A stretch of 20,798 nucleotides of DNA, taken from JAFDVL01 sp043736395 (lineage in GTDB: Bacteria > Acidobacteriota > Blastocatellia > RBC074). This document shows positions 1 through 7,604 of this stretch, piece after piece. Under the pieces are notes generated by a model. The model was given only the letters and a program-made list of their open reading frames with translations. It was not told where the DNA came from and ran no database searches. Each line of letters begins with the position of its first letter. Position 1 is the stretch's first letter. The position numbers were made by a program, and so were the translations under genes. The stretch covers positions 1-20,798 of the forward strand of contig JAYTCQ010000307.1 in NCBI GenBank assembly GCA_043736395.1. Direction: 5' to 3'.

Positions 1-137
1 CGGTATTGATTGTTTGCGAGCAGTTGACGCGCTTCGTTGATGATCGCATCTGGTAGCTTCGGTTTAGCAGGCGTCTGCGCGAAAGTTGAAAAAGTAAGAA
101 ACAGTAAAATAAAAATTATTGAGCAAACTTTTTTCAT
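1..137 (-). CDS. Exported protein of unknown function, N-terminal fragment
   Basis: This is the 5' end of a minus-strand gene that leaves the window on the left. An ATG (complement of 135-137) opens an uninterrupted frame of 45 codons. The product begins MKKVCSIIFILLFLTFSTFA followed by Q-T-P, a clear signal peptide: two lysines, a hydrophobic core of about 14 residues, and a likely cleavage site at STFA|QT or TFAQ|T. The mature start continues with a lysine/proline stretch and then 'LPDAIINEARQLLANNQY', which looks like the start of a helical region. Too little is present to name a family. No Shine-Dalgarno sequence is evident. The composite palindrome at 167-360 lies directly upstream and would sit in its promoter or leader region. 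Confidence 0.7.
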   Translation of the reverse strand, partial: MKKVCSIIFILLFLTFSTFAQTPAKPKLPDAIINEARQLLANNQY

Positions 138-166
138 AAAGATTTCAACCCGTAAAGCGGCAGGCA

Positions 167-360
167 CGTAGCGTAACCAGCCATGGTTGCGACCGCCTTT
201 GCAAAAGGCGAATCTTTCACGCTACCGCAAATCTGTCGGGAACCGAATTATTTGTCAGGCTTGCATGATTCAGCGCTGCGATCAAAATCTGAGTAATGTG
301 AAAGATTAGCTTTTTTGCTACGGCAAAAAAGCTGTCGCAACCATGGCTGGTTACGCTACG
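167..360. repeat. Composite palindromic element A (27-bp perfect inverted repeat)
   Basis: The arms at 167-193 and 334-360 are exact reverse complements over 27 bp; a core of each is CCATGGTTGCGAC or its complement. Just inside them, 211-220 (AATCTTTCAC) pairs with 298-307. Next to the left arm is a 7-bp stem with a 3-nt loop (194-210). Next to the right arm is an 11-bp stem AGCTTTTTTGC closed by a TACG loop (308-333). The whole 194-bp unit can fold on itself. It contains no open frame. It resembles a REP/MITE-like intergenic element and shares the 9-mer CGCTACCGC (220-228) with element C at 11892-11900. Confidence 0.75.
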
Positions 361-407
361 CCCATCATTTTCGCTGAGCCTGTATTTTCAAAATTCTATT
401 CTACAAG

Positions 408-436
408 AAAAAGGGAGACTGTGTTACCAGTCTCCC
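408..436 (-). terminator. Rho-independent terminator of the TonB-dependent receptor gene
   Basis: On the minus strand an 8-bp GC-containing stem (GGGAGACT and its complement, at 413-420 and 429-436) with an 8-nt loop is followed by TTTTTCTT, formed by the A-run at 408-412. It lies 53 bases past the receptor stop codon, in the right orientation. A second 8-bp stem at 443-470 precedes it. Confidence 0.75.
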
Positions 437-442
437 CCGGAA

Positions 443-470
443 TGAAGGCAAGTCCGCCGAAATGCCTTCA
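443..470 (-). other. Stem-loop in the receptor 3' UTR
   Basis: TGAAGGCA at 443-450 pairs perfectly with TGCCTTCA at 463-470 around a 12-nt loop. It sits between the receptor stop codon and the terminator, so it should form in the 3' end of that transcript. There is no U-run of its own. It may stabilise the mRNA end; its role is unknown. Confidence 0.45.
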
Positions 471-488
471 AGGTTATAGGTTCCGTAT

Positions 489-3400
489 TTAGAATTTGAT
501 TCTCAGCGCGAATTGCAAGTTGCGCTGTGGATCAGTTCCGAAATATGCCGTGGAGTTAATGACACCTGCGCCGCCGCTTGGAACCAGTGTTCCCCCAGCA
601 TTGAAGCTGCCAATAAATCCATCGGGGTTACCCAGATTGACATGGTTGAAGACGTTCACGGCTTCGATGCGGAATTCGGCAAAAACCCGTTCCGTGAAGT
701 TGAACTTCTTGAAGAGTGAAGCGTCCGTGCGCCAGTAATTCGGCCCACGCAGCGCATTACGCTTCTGATTACCAAATGTTCCGACGGCGGGACGAGTGAA
801 ACCACTCAGGTCACTAAAGAATTTATAGGAACCATCCGCGTTTCGTGTCGCTCCGGTTTTTGGTGCGGAAGTCATGTTTGGACGGCAGGTTCCGGTATCG
901 GAAATCCCGTTCGTGTCAAAGCAGTTGTCAAAGGGTTGACCGCTCTGGATCGTAGTGTTGGAGTTAAACTGCCATCCACCAAAAGCCAAATCAGCGCCTT
1001 TTGACCAGCTGCTGCCAAACTTCTTATTTTTACCGAATGGTAATTCGTAGACTTGCGCCAGGACGAATCCATGATCGCGTTGCCAGCCAGCTGGCCCACG
1101 ATTTAGATTTGCATCATAGAAGAAATAACCACCGTCGTCCTGTGCTTGATCCTGATACGTGTAATGTGCCAGAACCGAATAACCGTCTGAGAATCTCTTG
1201 TCGAGTTTGACTTGCAGCGAGTTATAGCGGTTGTCAGCGCAGTTGCAGAAGAAAGCGATGTCCTGTGTCCAACCATAACGCTGGAAATAGGGTTTCGCTA
1301 AGGTGCCGTTTCGTCCCGGTGTATAACCAGTGATCGGCACTTGGTTAACATTAATGTCCGGGCCGTCACCCGCAAATACGTGCGTTCCTTTGTTGCCAAC
1401 AAAAGCAGCTTCCACTGACATTTTGCTGGTCAACTGGTATTGCACGGTTACGTTATACGCATCCACACTTGGCAAACGCATTTTGTCTGGCAACACTCGC
1501 GCGAACACGTTGTTCGGCAGGAAGAATTGCCCACTGGAAGGCAGGGAAGTGTTGACCACCGCAGTGGGGTCTTTCGGTGCTTTGTTAAGACCGAAAAATT
1601 GCGTAAATGCGGGAGCACCATCCGCAAGGTTAAAGGCACGATTGAAAGCGCCATTGTCAATACGTTGAACCGCCAGCACTGGCAGGTTTTGCGTAACGGA
1701 ATGTCCGAAGACTGAACCGAACACGCCGATGTCGTAGCTGCGACCATAGCCTGCGCGGATTACCAGTTTCTCGGTTGCTTTATAAGCAATTGCCAAGCGC
1801 GGGGCAATGTTGACAGAGTTCCGGACATTGCCATCCAGTCCGGTGTTACCAACGCCAACAGTGCTGATTTGTCCGGTTTCGAGGCTCAAGTAGCCTGCAT
1901 TACCGGCCTTATTGATGGATTGCGGATTGATGACATCCGCGCGGAGTCCATAGTTGACAGTCAGTTTTGGAGTTACACGCCAGGAATCCTGACCATAATA
2001 GAAGTGACGCCATTGGCGTTCACGGGCATCCGTGCTGGAGCTGATATAACGACCAAAATTGGTAACATCCCCAAGCAGGAATGTTGCTAAACCAAGGCCT
2101 GTACCACCTGTCGTTCCGGCAGTCCGTTCGTTGTTGAATGACAATTCACCTGAACGATGAACGTCGCTTGGAACGCGTAAATTAAATGCTCGTCGAACGT
2201 CCACACCGAATTTAAAGGTATGGTTACCAACAAATTTTGTTGTATTGGTCACGAACTGAAATTGATTTTCGTCCTGATCCAACGGGCAGTTGCAACGATT
2301 GACACCGAGGCCTGAACCGAAGTTGGTACCGCCGGTACCACCGTTACCGCTAATGAAGCCGGCAAACAGCCCTGAGCTGAACGCGTCGTTGTTCAGTCCG
2401 CGAATACCTGCATCGGTGGCTGTACTCTTACCGAAGTCGAATGGTAAGACGTTGACTTTGTAACGGAAGAATCCGAAACGGAAGTCTGTGACCAGTGTTG
2501 GGCTCCAAGTGTAGTCAAAGCCATAAGCAACGCTTTGGTTGCGTACTTTTGATGAACCACCGAGAGAAACCAGTTCCGAACCGCCACCGGTTCCGAAAGC
2601 TGTTGGTCCGATGCGCTCAAAATCTGCGAAACTGAAGCGACCAAACATGCTCAGCTTTTCAGAAGTGCGATAATCAATGCGAACATTGAAGCTATCTTTA
2701 TCAAAGCCTTCAATGCCCGATGCGACATAGTTATCTGTCGTCCCGTTCAAGCGACCTGGCGCGTTAGGGAGTGGGATCAGCTTAAGCACATTGAGCGCCT
2801 GAGCTGATAAACGACCGGTTGGAATGGTGTTGCCCGCGAATTGTGTTCGTGCGGTTAAAGTTCCAGCACTGTTAAATACAGAAGTTGCCGGATCGAAAAT
2901 ATTCACTCCATACGCACTCAGGTTACCTGCGCGCGCAGCAGCAGTAGGAACGGACAGCAAACGAGTACCACCAGTTTTGCTCCGCAATCCTTCATAATCG
3001 CCAAAGTAGAACAACTTATCTTTAATGATCGCTCCGCCGATGGCTCCACCGAATTGATTCTTCAGTGTGTCGGGAATGAATTTGCTAGTGAGTGAATCGG
3101 CACGTGCTTGCGAGAACGGATTACGCGCCTGGAATTGATCGTTCTGGCGGAACAGGAATGCCGCGCCGTGAATGTCATTGGTTCCTGACTTGGTCGAAAC
3201 TGAAGCGACGCCTGCGATGGCTTGGCCAAACTCAGCGTCGTAATTTTGTGAGGTTACCTTGGTTTCGCCAATAGATTCAAAGTTTGGGTTGATTACGATG
3301 ATGCCGAGAATCGGATCACGGTTGTCAGTTCCATCCAATTGAAATCCGGTACCGCTGAAGCTTTGCCCGTTCACCATGGTTTGGGTTGAGCCTTGCGGGT

Positions 3401-3932
3401 TTTCACTCGCGGCGTGTTGCCACTGGAGCTGTTGGGTTCCGGGGGTAAGTAAGATTAATTTAGTAAAGTTACGATCAAGAATCGGCAGATCAGTCACCTG
3501 TCTGGATTCAAATGTGGTTGCCACGTCAGCGCGGTCAGTTTTCAATAAAGCTGACTCGGCAGTGATCGTGACTTCTTCCGTAATCGCACCAGTCTGTAAC
3601 TGGATATTCGCGGAAGTTCCCGTATCAACGTTAACCGTAACATTGTCCTGGACTGCTGACTTAAAGCTGGCGGCTTCGACTTTAATACGATATGTACCTG
3701 GCACTAAACGTGTCAGGCTGTAGTTTCCATCGGAATTGGTTTCCGTTGTGGTGCTGGTATTCTTGCTGATATCTGTGATAGTTACTTTCGCTCTCGGGAC
3801 GGTAGCTCCTGAGGCATCGGTGACAGTTCCAAAAACACTGCCATAGACTGCCTGCCCGAAGGTAGTGCTCGAAAAAACCGCAGATAACAGTAGGAATAAG
3901 GCGATAACTGAGAGTTTCTCAAAAGCCTTCAT
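489..3932 (-). CDS. TonB-dependent receptor, Oar-like, with carboxypeptidase-regulatory domain
   Basis: This is an outer-membrane transporter of 1147 residues. A signal peptide covers residues 1 to about 27 (MKAFEKLSVIALFLLLSAVF core, ending FGQA). Residues about 31-115 form a carboxypeptidase-regulatory-like beta-sandwich ('GTVTDASGATVPRAKVTITD', 'GNYSLTRLVPGTYRIKVEA'). A TonB-box-like 'EEVTITAES' follows at about 119-127, then the plug and a long beta-barrel that ends with a C-terminal phenylalanine ('ALRIKF'), as outer-membrane proteins do. The length is normal for the large receptors that are abundant in Acidobacteriota. I chose the ATG at 3930-3932 because AGGAGA (complement of 3939-3944) sits 6 nt upstream and the signal peptide starts there; an upstream in-frame ATG (3974) would add 14 residues before it. 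No SusD-like partner is adjacent. The substrate is not evident from sequence. Proximity to the GH32/transporter cluster suggests an oligosaccharide, but that is inference. Confidence 0.92.
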   Translation of the reverse strand: MKAFEKLSVIALFLLLSAVFSSTTFGQAVYGSVFGTVTDASGATVPRAKVTITDISKNTSTTTETNSDGNYSLTRLVPGTYRIKVEAASFKSAVQDNVTVNVDTGTSANIQLQTGAITEEVTITAESALLKTDRADVATTFESRQVTDLPILDRNFTKLILLTPGTQQLQWQHAASENPQGSTQTMVNGQSFSGTGFQLDGTDNRDPILGIIVINPNFESIGETKVTSQNYDAEFGQAIAGVASVSTKSGTNDIHGAAFLFRQNDQFQARNPFSQARADSLTSKFIPDTLKNQFGGAIGGAIIKDKLFYFGDYEGLRSKTGGTRLLSVPTAAARAGNLSAYGVNIFDPATSVFNSAGTLTARTQFAGNTIPTGRLSAQALNVLKLIPLPNAPGRLNGTTDNYVASGIEGFDKDSFNVRIDYRTSEKLSMFGRFSFADFERIGPTAFGTGGGSELVSLGGSSKVRNQSVAYGFDYTWSPTLVTDFRFGFFRYKVNVLPFDFGKSTATDAGIRGLNNDAFSSGLFAGFISGNGGTGGTNFGSGLGVNRCNCPLDQDENQFQFVTNTTKFVGNHTFKFGVDVRRAFNLRVPSDVHRSGELSFNNERTAGTTGGTGLGLATFLLGDVTNFGRYISSSTDARERQWRHFYYGQDSWRVTPKLTVNYGLRADVINPQSINKAGNAGYLSLETGQISTVGVGNTGLDGNVRNSVNIAPRLAIAYKATEKLVIRAGYGRSYDIGVFGSVFGHSVTQNLPVLAVQRIDNGAFNRAFNLADGAPAFTQFFGLNKAPKDPTAVVNTSLPSSGQFFLPNNVFARVLPDKMRLPSVDAYNVTVQYQLTSKMSVEAAFVGNKGTHVFAGDGPDINVNQVPITGYTPGRNGTLAKPYFQRYGWTQDIAFFCNCADNRYNSLQVKLDKRFSDGYSVLAHYTYQDQAQDDGGYFFYDANLNRGPAGWQRDHGFVLAQVYELPFGKNKKFGSSWSKGADLAFGGWQFNSNTTIQSGQPFDNCFDTNGISDTGTCRPNMTSAPKTGATRNADGSYKFFSDLSGFTRPAVGTFGNQKRNALRGPNYWRTDASLFKKFNFTERVFAEFRIEAVNVFNHVNLGNPDGFIGSFNAGGTLVPSGGAGVINSTAYFGTDPQRNLQFALRIKF

Positions 3933-4371
3933 GTGAATTCTCCTATTGTTCGTTCCTGGGAAAAGAATGTTCATAAATAATTAGGTTCGACAAAACGCCG
4001 GATGGAAGAATATCCTCCGCTTTCGGGTCAAACGATTCAATTATGTTTCTAAAATTGGATAGCATTTTTCAGCACGAAAGAACTGAAAAAATCATCCCAG
4101 CAGGAAAGCTATAAATGTCTTCAGATCAGAAATGCCTGAAGATCGTTCTAATATCTAAACTGAAAATTCGTAGGTTCTACAAAAAAAAGTGATGCAACTC
4201 TTCTATTGCGATACAATTTTTGGGGGAATTATAAAACCTACGAAACTGTTTCTACTTTTCTGAGCAGGTATCGTTTAGCGGAGCAGATTATTGGAACGTG
4301 AGCGGTTTGAGGCGTTAAGTGAGGGTATCTTGACGTTACTTCTTTTAAGTTCCTTCCTTTAAAGGGATGTT

Positions 4372-4405
4372 AGGTAGACGTTACATCTCGATGTAACGTC
4401 TACCT
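4372..4405. repeat. Perfect 15-bp stem-loop
   Basis: AGGTAGACGTTACAT at 4372-4386 and its exact complement at 4391-4405 flank the tetranucleotide CTCG. The 8-mer GACGTTAC inside it occurs again in direct orientation at 4332-4339, 40 bp upstream. No U-run follows on either strand, so it is unlikely to be an ordinary terminator. It may be an operator, an RNA hairpin in the regulator's upstream region, or a small palindromic repeat. Confidence 0.6.
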
Positions 4406-4464
4406 TGTAATCATTAACTGTCGGATTAATTTTCCAGAGTTGATTTAAGAGCAGAGAGCTGCGC

Positions 4465-4492
4465 TTGCTTTGAAGGTTACGTGAGGTATAAA
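4465..4492 (+). promoter_or_regulatory. Candidate sigma-70-type promoter for the regulator
   Basis: TTGCTT (4465-4470) and TATAAA (4487-4492) are separated by 16 bp, about 66 bp upstream of the regulator's ATG. The spacing and the -10 box are good; the -35 box is partial. This is a prediction from motif only. Confidence 0.35.
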
Positions 4493-4558
4493 CTTTAAAA
4501 TTATTACACTAAATTCCATTTGTAAGTGTTGTAAATCTATCGTCAAAATCTATTTCTC

Positions 4559-5749
4559 ATGAACGTCACAACCGAGGAAAAATTAGCCGAACTCGAAAAG
4601 GTTTTGAGCGCACGTGTTTTACACAGCTCTGAAAGTTTACGTTCATTTCTGCGGTTTGTTTGCGAGCGAGCCATTCACCATCCAGAGAGTCAATTAAAGG
4701 AATACATCATTGCCACCGAGGTTTTTAAACGACGGAGTGATTATGATCCTCGGATTGATTCAGTAGTCCGCGTACAGGCCGGACGGCTCCGGGCTAGATT
4801 GATGGATTATTACTCGACTGAAGGTAAAGGCGACAAGATTCGAATAGATTTACCCAAAGGACAATACGCGCCGGTTTTTTCGTATGCGCGAAATGGGAAT
4901 GAAGAATTACACGACGGTTCCGGGAAACATGTTGAGGTGGAAGAACTCGTGGATGCTTCGTTTCAACGACATTCGGTGCTTCCACTGTGGGCAGAATTAT
5001 TAAATGTGCATGAGCCGATGCTGGTCGTTTTCAGCACGACGATCTTTCATGGCACGTATGACAGCATGAAGCTCTTCAATTCACTTGATATAATTGAGGG
5101 TCAGCATGAAATTCACTCTTTATCGCAGGGAATCATCGGACAAAATCAAAATCCTGTCATTGATCATTACACGGGCATTGGTGAGGTGATGGGCGTCTTC
5201 GTCCTGGGGGATTTTTTCGCGAAAATGCATCATCCGTTTCGCGTCAAACGGAGCCTGTTATTAACCTGGGATGATGTCAAAGTGGATAATCTTGTCGTGC
5301 TTGGTTCTCCCGCTGAAAATCTGTTTTTACTGGATTTACCACAACAACAGGATTTTGTGTTTCGCTGGGTGAAGGACAACGATGGTCAGTATGTAAACGC
5401 CATCGTCAATACCAATCCGAAAACGGGCGAAGAGGAAATTTATCGTGGCAAGCATGCCGGGAATTCTCCCAGTCAGGTTTCCGAAGACTATGCGGTCGTC
5501 AGTTTAATTCAGGGGTTGAGCGAAAAAAATCGGATCATGATTTTGGCGGGGATTCATACTTTCGGGACGCAGGCCGCTGCCGAATATGTAACGCAACCGG
5601 AATATATCAAAGATTTAATCTCACACCTTAACATCGCGGATGAAGGGGAGACGCCGAAGCTGCCGATGTATTTTCAAATTCTGCTTCGCGTCAAAGTTAG
5701 TGGCGGGGTTCCGATTCGAATTTCGTACGTGACGCATCACGTCATGTAA
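4559..5749 (+). CDS. Winged-helix regulator with uncharacterised C-terminal sensor-like domain
   Basis: This is a predicted cytoplasmic protein of 396 residues. Residues about 20-110 carry the pattern common in acidobacterial regulators: 'SLRSFLRFVCERAI', 'LKEYIIATEVFKRRSDYDPR', 'DSVVRVQAGRLRARLMDYY' and 'IRIDLPKGQYAPVF'. This corresponds to a winged-helix DNA-binding-like domain. In many relatives it is followed by a membrane helix and TolB or TPR repeats. Here I see no membrane helix. Instead residues about 140-380 form a mixed alpha/beta domain with 'LVVLGSPAENLFLLDLP' and 'NRIMILAGIHTFGTQAAAEYV'. That type occurs in other acidobacterial regulators, but I cannot name it. The gene is divergent from the TonB-dependent receptor, so control of that receptor is a fair inference. 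It converges on the GH32 gene, whose stop is 55 bp away on the other strand. DNA binding is inferred and the ligand is unknown. Confidence 0.75.
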   Translation: MNVTTEEKLAELEKVLSARVLHSSESLRSFLRFVCERAIHHPESQLKEYIIATEVFKRRSDYDPRIDSVVRVQAGRLRARLMDYYSTEGKGDKIRIDLPKGQYAPVFSYARNGNEELHDGSGKHVEVEELVDASFQRHSVLPLWAELLNVHEPMLVVFSTTIFHGTYDSMKLFNSLDIIEGQHEIHSLSQGIIGQNQNPVIDHYTGIGEVMGVFVLGDFFAKMHHPFRVKRSLLLTWDDVKVDNLVVLGSPAENLFLLDLPQQQDFVFRWVKDNDGQYVNAIVNTNPKTGEEEIYRGKHAGNSPSQVSEDYAVVSLIQGLSEKNRIMILAGIHTFGTQAAAEYVTQPEYIKDLISHLNIADEGETPKLPMYFQILLRVKVSGGVPIRISYVTHHVM

Positions 5750-5804
5750 ATCGTTTAATTCCTGGGCTGACGATTCCTTGCAGTGCGCAGGCACTCGGTA
5801 TTCA

Positions 5805-7355
5805 TTATTTCCAAATGGATTTTAATTGCCAAACATTAAGCGAATCACAACTGGTTAGACCTCCATACCCTTCGATTACAAGGCGAAAGTTTTTATCGGG
5901 CGGAAACAAACGATCTGACATTGCCGTTTCGCCGATGTTGCCAAACACTTCGACCGAAGAGCGATCAACCAAAATGCGCAGCTTAACCTTACCTTTTTTC
6001 AATGAGAGTGGAGCTTCGTGTACGCCAAAAAAATTGCGTTTGAAATCCGGTTCAACATCAATAGAGTTGTTGCGATAAATGAACAGCTTCTGCGAATTGG
6101 AATCGTACCGAATGATCGTGTCAGAGTTTTTGCCTGAAATCAGTTTGATAACGATTCCTGAGTTTGGGCTGAATTTGAATTCGCCTTCGATTTCAAGAGC
6201 ATCGCCGGTGAGTGGCAGCTTTTGAACGCGATTGATTTTGGTGCCAATTTTCAATTGGCGAGGCGCACGGTAAGTCCGGCGGCGAAGCACCTTCAATTCA
6301 TCAACCGGAGTTTGCCATAATCGCAAGCCTTCAGGCGTTGAGCGCAACTTTAATTCGCGCGGTAATGATTGCGCTGTTCGCCAAGGAGAAGTTGGCTCTT
6401 TTCCGGCGTACTCCCAATTGCTCATCCAACCCAATAAAATGCGGCGTCCGTCAGTTTTGGGTACGTCTGAAAAAGTCACACCTGCGTAAAAATCTTTGCC
6501 GTAATCCACAAATAATTTTGTCTCAACTGGATTGTCATTCGTGAACGTTTTTCCGTCGAAATTACCAACGAAATACTGTCCACCCGAACCGCCTGCGAAT
6601 CCGCCGGGATTGATGTTGACGATCATCACCCAACTTTTTTTATTCGGCTGTCCGAGGATTGGCAGCTCAAATAAATCAGGGCATTCCCATTGGATACTTT
6701 TATCAGCTACGCCTGCGCCGCCGAATTCGCTGAGCAAATCCCACTTTTGTAAATTCTGCGAACCGTACAATCGCACTTTTTGTTCTTTGGAAAGTGACAC
6801 CACCATCACCCATTTTTTCGACGCTTCGTGCCAGAAAACTTTCGGATCACGAAAATCCTGGGAGCCAATATCAAGCACGGGATTGCCTGCGAATTTTGTC
6901 CACGTGCGTCCACGATCATTGCTGACGGCGATGTGCTGCGATTCGTGTCTGGGAGTTTCTACGTGCCCTGTATAAATGGCCACCAAACACGATTTATCTT
7001 TTGGATCAGTGGAATTGCAAAGTCCGCTCGAATTGTTCCAATCCACAACGGCGCTGCCCGAAAAAATCATCACGCCATTCACTTCAGCCAGCGCGACAGG
7101 CAAGTGTTTCCAATGAATCATGTCAGAGCTGACGGCGTGTCCCCAACTCATATGTCCCCACGAATTTCCGAAGGGATTGTATTGATAAAATAAGTGGTAT
7201 TCGCCCTTGTAATATACGAGTCCGTTTGGATCATTCATCCAATTTTTTTCTGGAGTGAAGTGGAATTGGGGGCGAAACGGTTCGTCATAAAGTTTTTCTG
7301 TGGACTGAGCTTGAAGCGTGAAAGTAAGGAATAGTAATGTTATAAAAATTTTCAT
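5805..7355 (-). CDS. Exported glycoside hydrolase family 32 (fructan beta-fructosidase / levanase type)
   Basis: This 516-residue enzyme hydrolyses terminal fructose from sucrose, inulin or levan-type fructans. A signal peptide (MKIFITLLFLTFTLQAQ) predicts periplasmic or extracellular location. The three GH32 signatures are intact: WMNDPNG with the nucleophile Asp42, FRDP with the transition-state-stabilising Asp170, and WECPDLF with the acid/base Glu224. 'FSGSAV' is also present at about 98-103. A C-terminal beta-sandwich (GH32C) follows from about residue 370, with 'ILVDRSSVEVFGN'. I chose the ATG at 7353-7355, which starts the signal peptide; the open frame extends 56 codons upstream to 7523 but that extension is translated repeat DNA (element B) and lacks a plausible N-terminus. 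It is the last gene of the minus-strand run, 249 bp downstream of the transporter. Whether it is exo- or endo-acting, and its preference for sucrose or fructan, cannot be read from sequence. Confidence 0.92.
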   Translation of the reverse strand: MKIFITLLFLTFTLQAQSTEKLYDEPFRPQFHFTPEKNWMNDPNGLVYYKGEYHLFYQYNPFGNSWGHMSWGHAVSSDMIHWKHLPVALAEVNGVMIFSGSAVVDWNNSSGLCNSTDPKDKSCLVAIYTGHVETPRHESQHIAVSNDRGRTWTKFAGNPVLDIGSQDFRDPKVFWHEASKKWVMVVSLSKEQKVRLYGSQNLQKWDLLSEFGGAGVADKSIQWECPDLFELPILGQPNKKSWVMIVNINPGGFAGGSGGQYFVGNFDGKTFTNDNPVETKLFVDYGKDFYAGVTFSDVPKTDGRRILLGWMSNWEYAGKEPTSPWRTAQSLPRELKLRSTPEGLRLWQTPVDELKVLRRRTYRAPRQLKIGTKINRVQKLPLTGDALEIEGEFKFSPNSGIVIKLISGKNSDTIIRYDSNSQKLFIYRNNSIDVEPDFKRNFFGVHEAPLSLKKGKVKLRILVDRSSVEVFGNIGETAMSDRLFPPDKNFRLVIEGYGGLTSCDSLNVWQLKSIWK

Positions 7356-7370
7356 TTGAAACGATCGAAT

Positions 7371-7596
7371 CAGTATCGCAACCGGTAGGGAGCGCAGTCT
7401 CAGCAGATAAGAAGTGAGGTGAATTTTTATTTTCCATTGAAAATTTGTCATTTGTAATTTGTCATTGCGCAAGACACTGTCATCGGAATCCTCCAATGAA
7501 AAATGGAAATTCGACAATCGCAAATGTAAAATACCGTAAAACTTTTTCTGCTGTGTTTTGTTGCCAAGACTGCGCTCCCCATCGGTCGCGGTACTG
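7371..7596. repeat. Composite palindromic element B (35-bp imperfect inverted repeat)
   Basis: The arms at 7371-7405 and 7562-7596 are reverse complements at 29 of 35 positions, including an exact run GGGAGCGCAGTCT. Between them is AT-rich sequence with an 11-bp direct repeat AATTTGTCATT (7442-7452 and 7456-7466) and a roughly complementary segment near 7494-7531. The 226-bp unit fills most of the gap between the transporter stop (7605) and the GH32 start (7355), so it should be transcribed as a long hairpin in that mRNA. The mismatches suggest it is older than elements A and C. Confidence 0.7.
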
Positions 7597-7604
7597 AAAA
7601 GAAT

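Larger units (their letters stand above)
138..488. other. Intergenic region between two minus-strand genes
   Basis: This non-coding stretch lies downstream of the TonB-dependent receptor and upstream of the exported-protein fragment. It holds a composite palindrome (167-360), two hairpins at its receptor-proximal end (408-436 and 443-470), and no convincing open frame. The promoter of the leftmost gene must lie here or further upstream, but I cannot single out -35/-10 boxes. Confidence 0.6.
3933..4558. promoter_or_regulatory. Divergent intergenic region, receptor / winged-helix regulator
   Basis: This 626-bp stretch lies between two divergently transcribed genes. It contains a motif TAGGTTC[GT]ACAAAA at 3982-3995 and 4171-4184 (13 of 14 identical) and a related inverted copy (TAGGTTTTATAA read from the complement of 4229-4240). 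TTCGTAGGTT (4167-4176) and AACCTACGAA (4235-4244) are exact reverse complements. A 15-bp perfect stem-loop lies at 4372-4405, and a regulator promoter candidate at 4465-4492. I see no small gene. These symmetric elements are candidate operators. Confidence 0.5.

Noticed and set aside
3933..3974. Start of the TonB-dependent receptor at 3974
   Set aside because: The downstream ATG has AGGAGA at ideal spacing and begins the signal peptide; the 14 extra residues would precede it.
5750..5804. Possible bidirectional terminator between the regulator and GH32 genes
   Set aside because: Only a 5-bp stem (AGTGC/GCACT) with no T-run on either strand is visible in the 55-bp gap.
6532..6975. 147-codon plus-strand frame opposite the GH32 gene
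   Set aside because: The opposite strand encodes intact catalytic motifs of GH32 here, so this frame is a shadow.
7356..7523. Upstream in-frame extension of the GH32 gene to an ATG at 7523
   Set aside because: The added 56 residues are translated from element B and adjacent AT-rich repeats, and they would bury the obvious signal peptide that starts at 7355.
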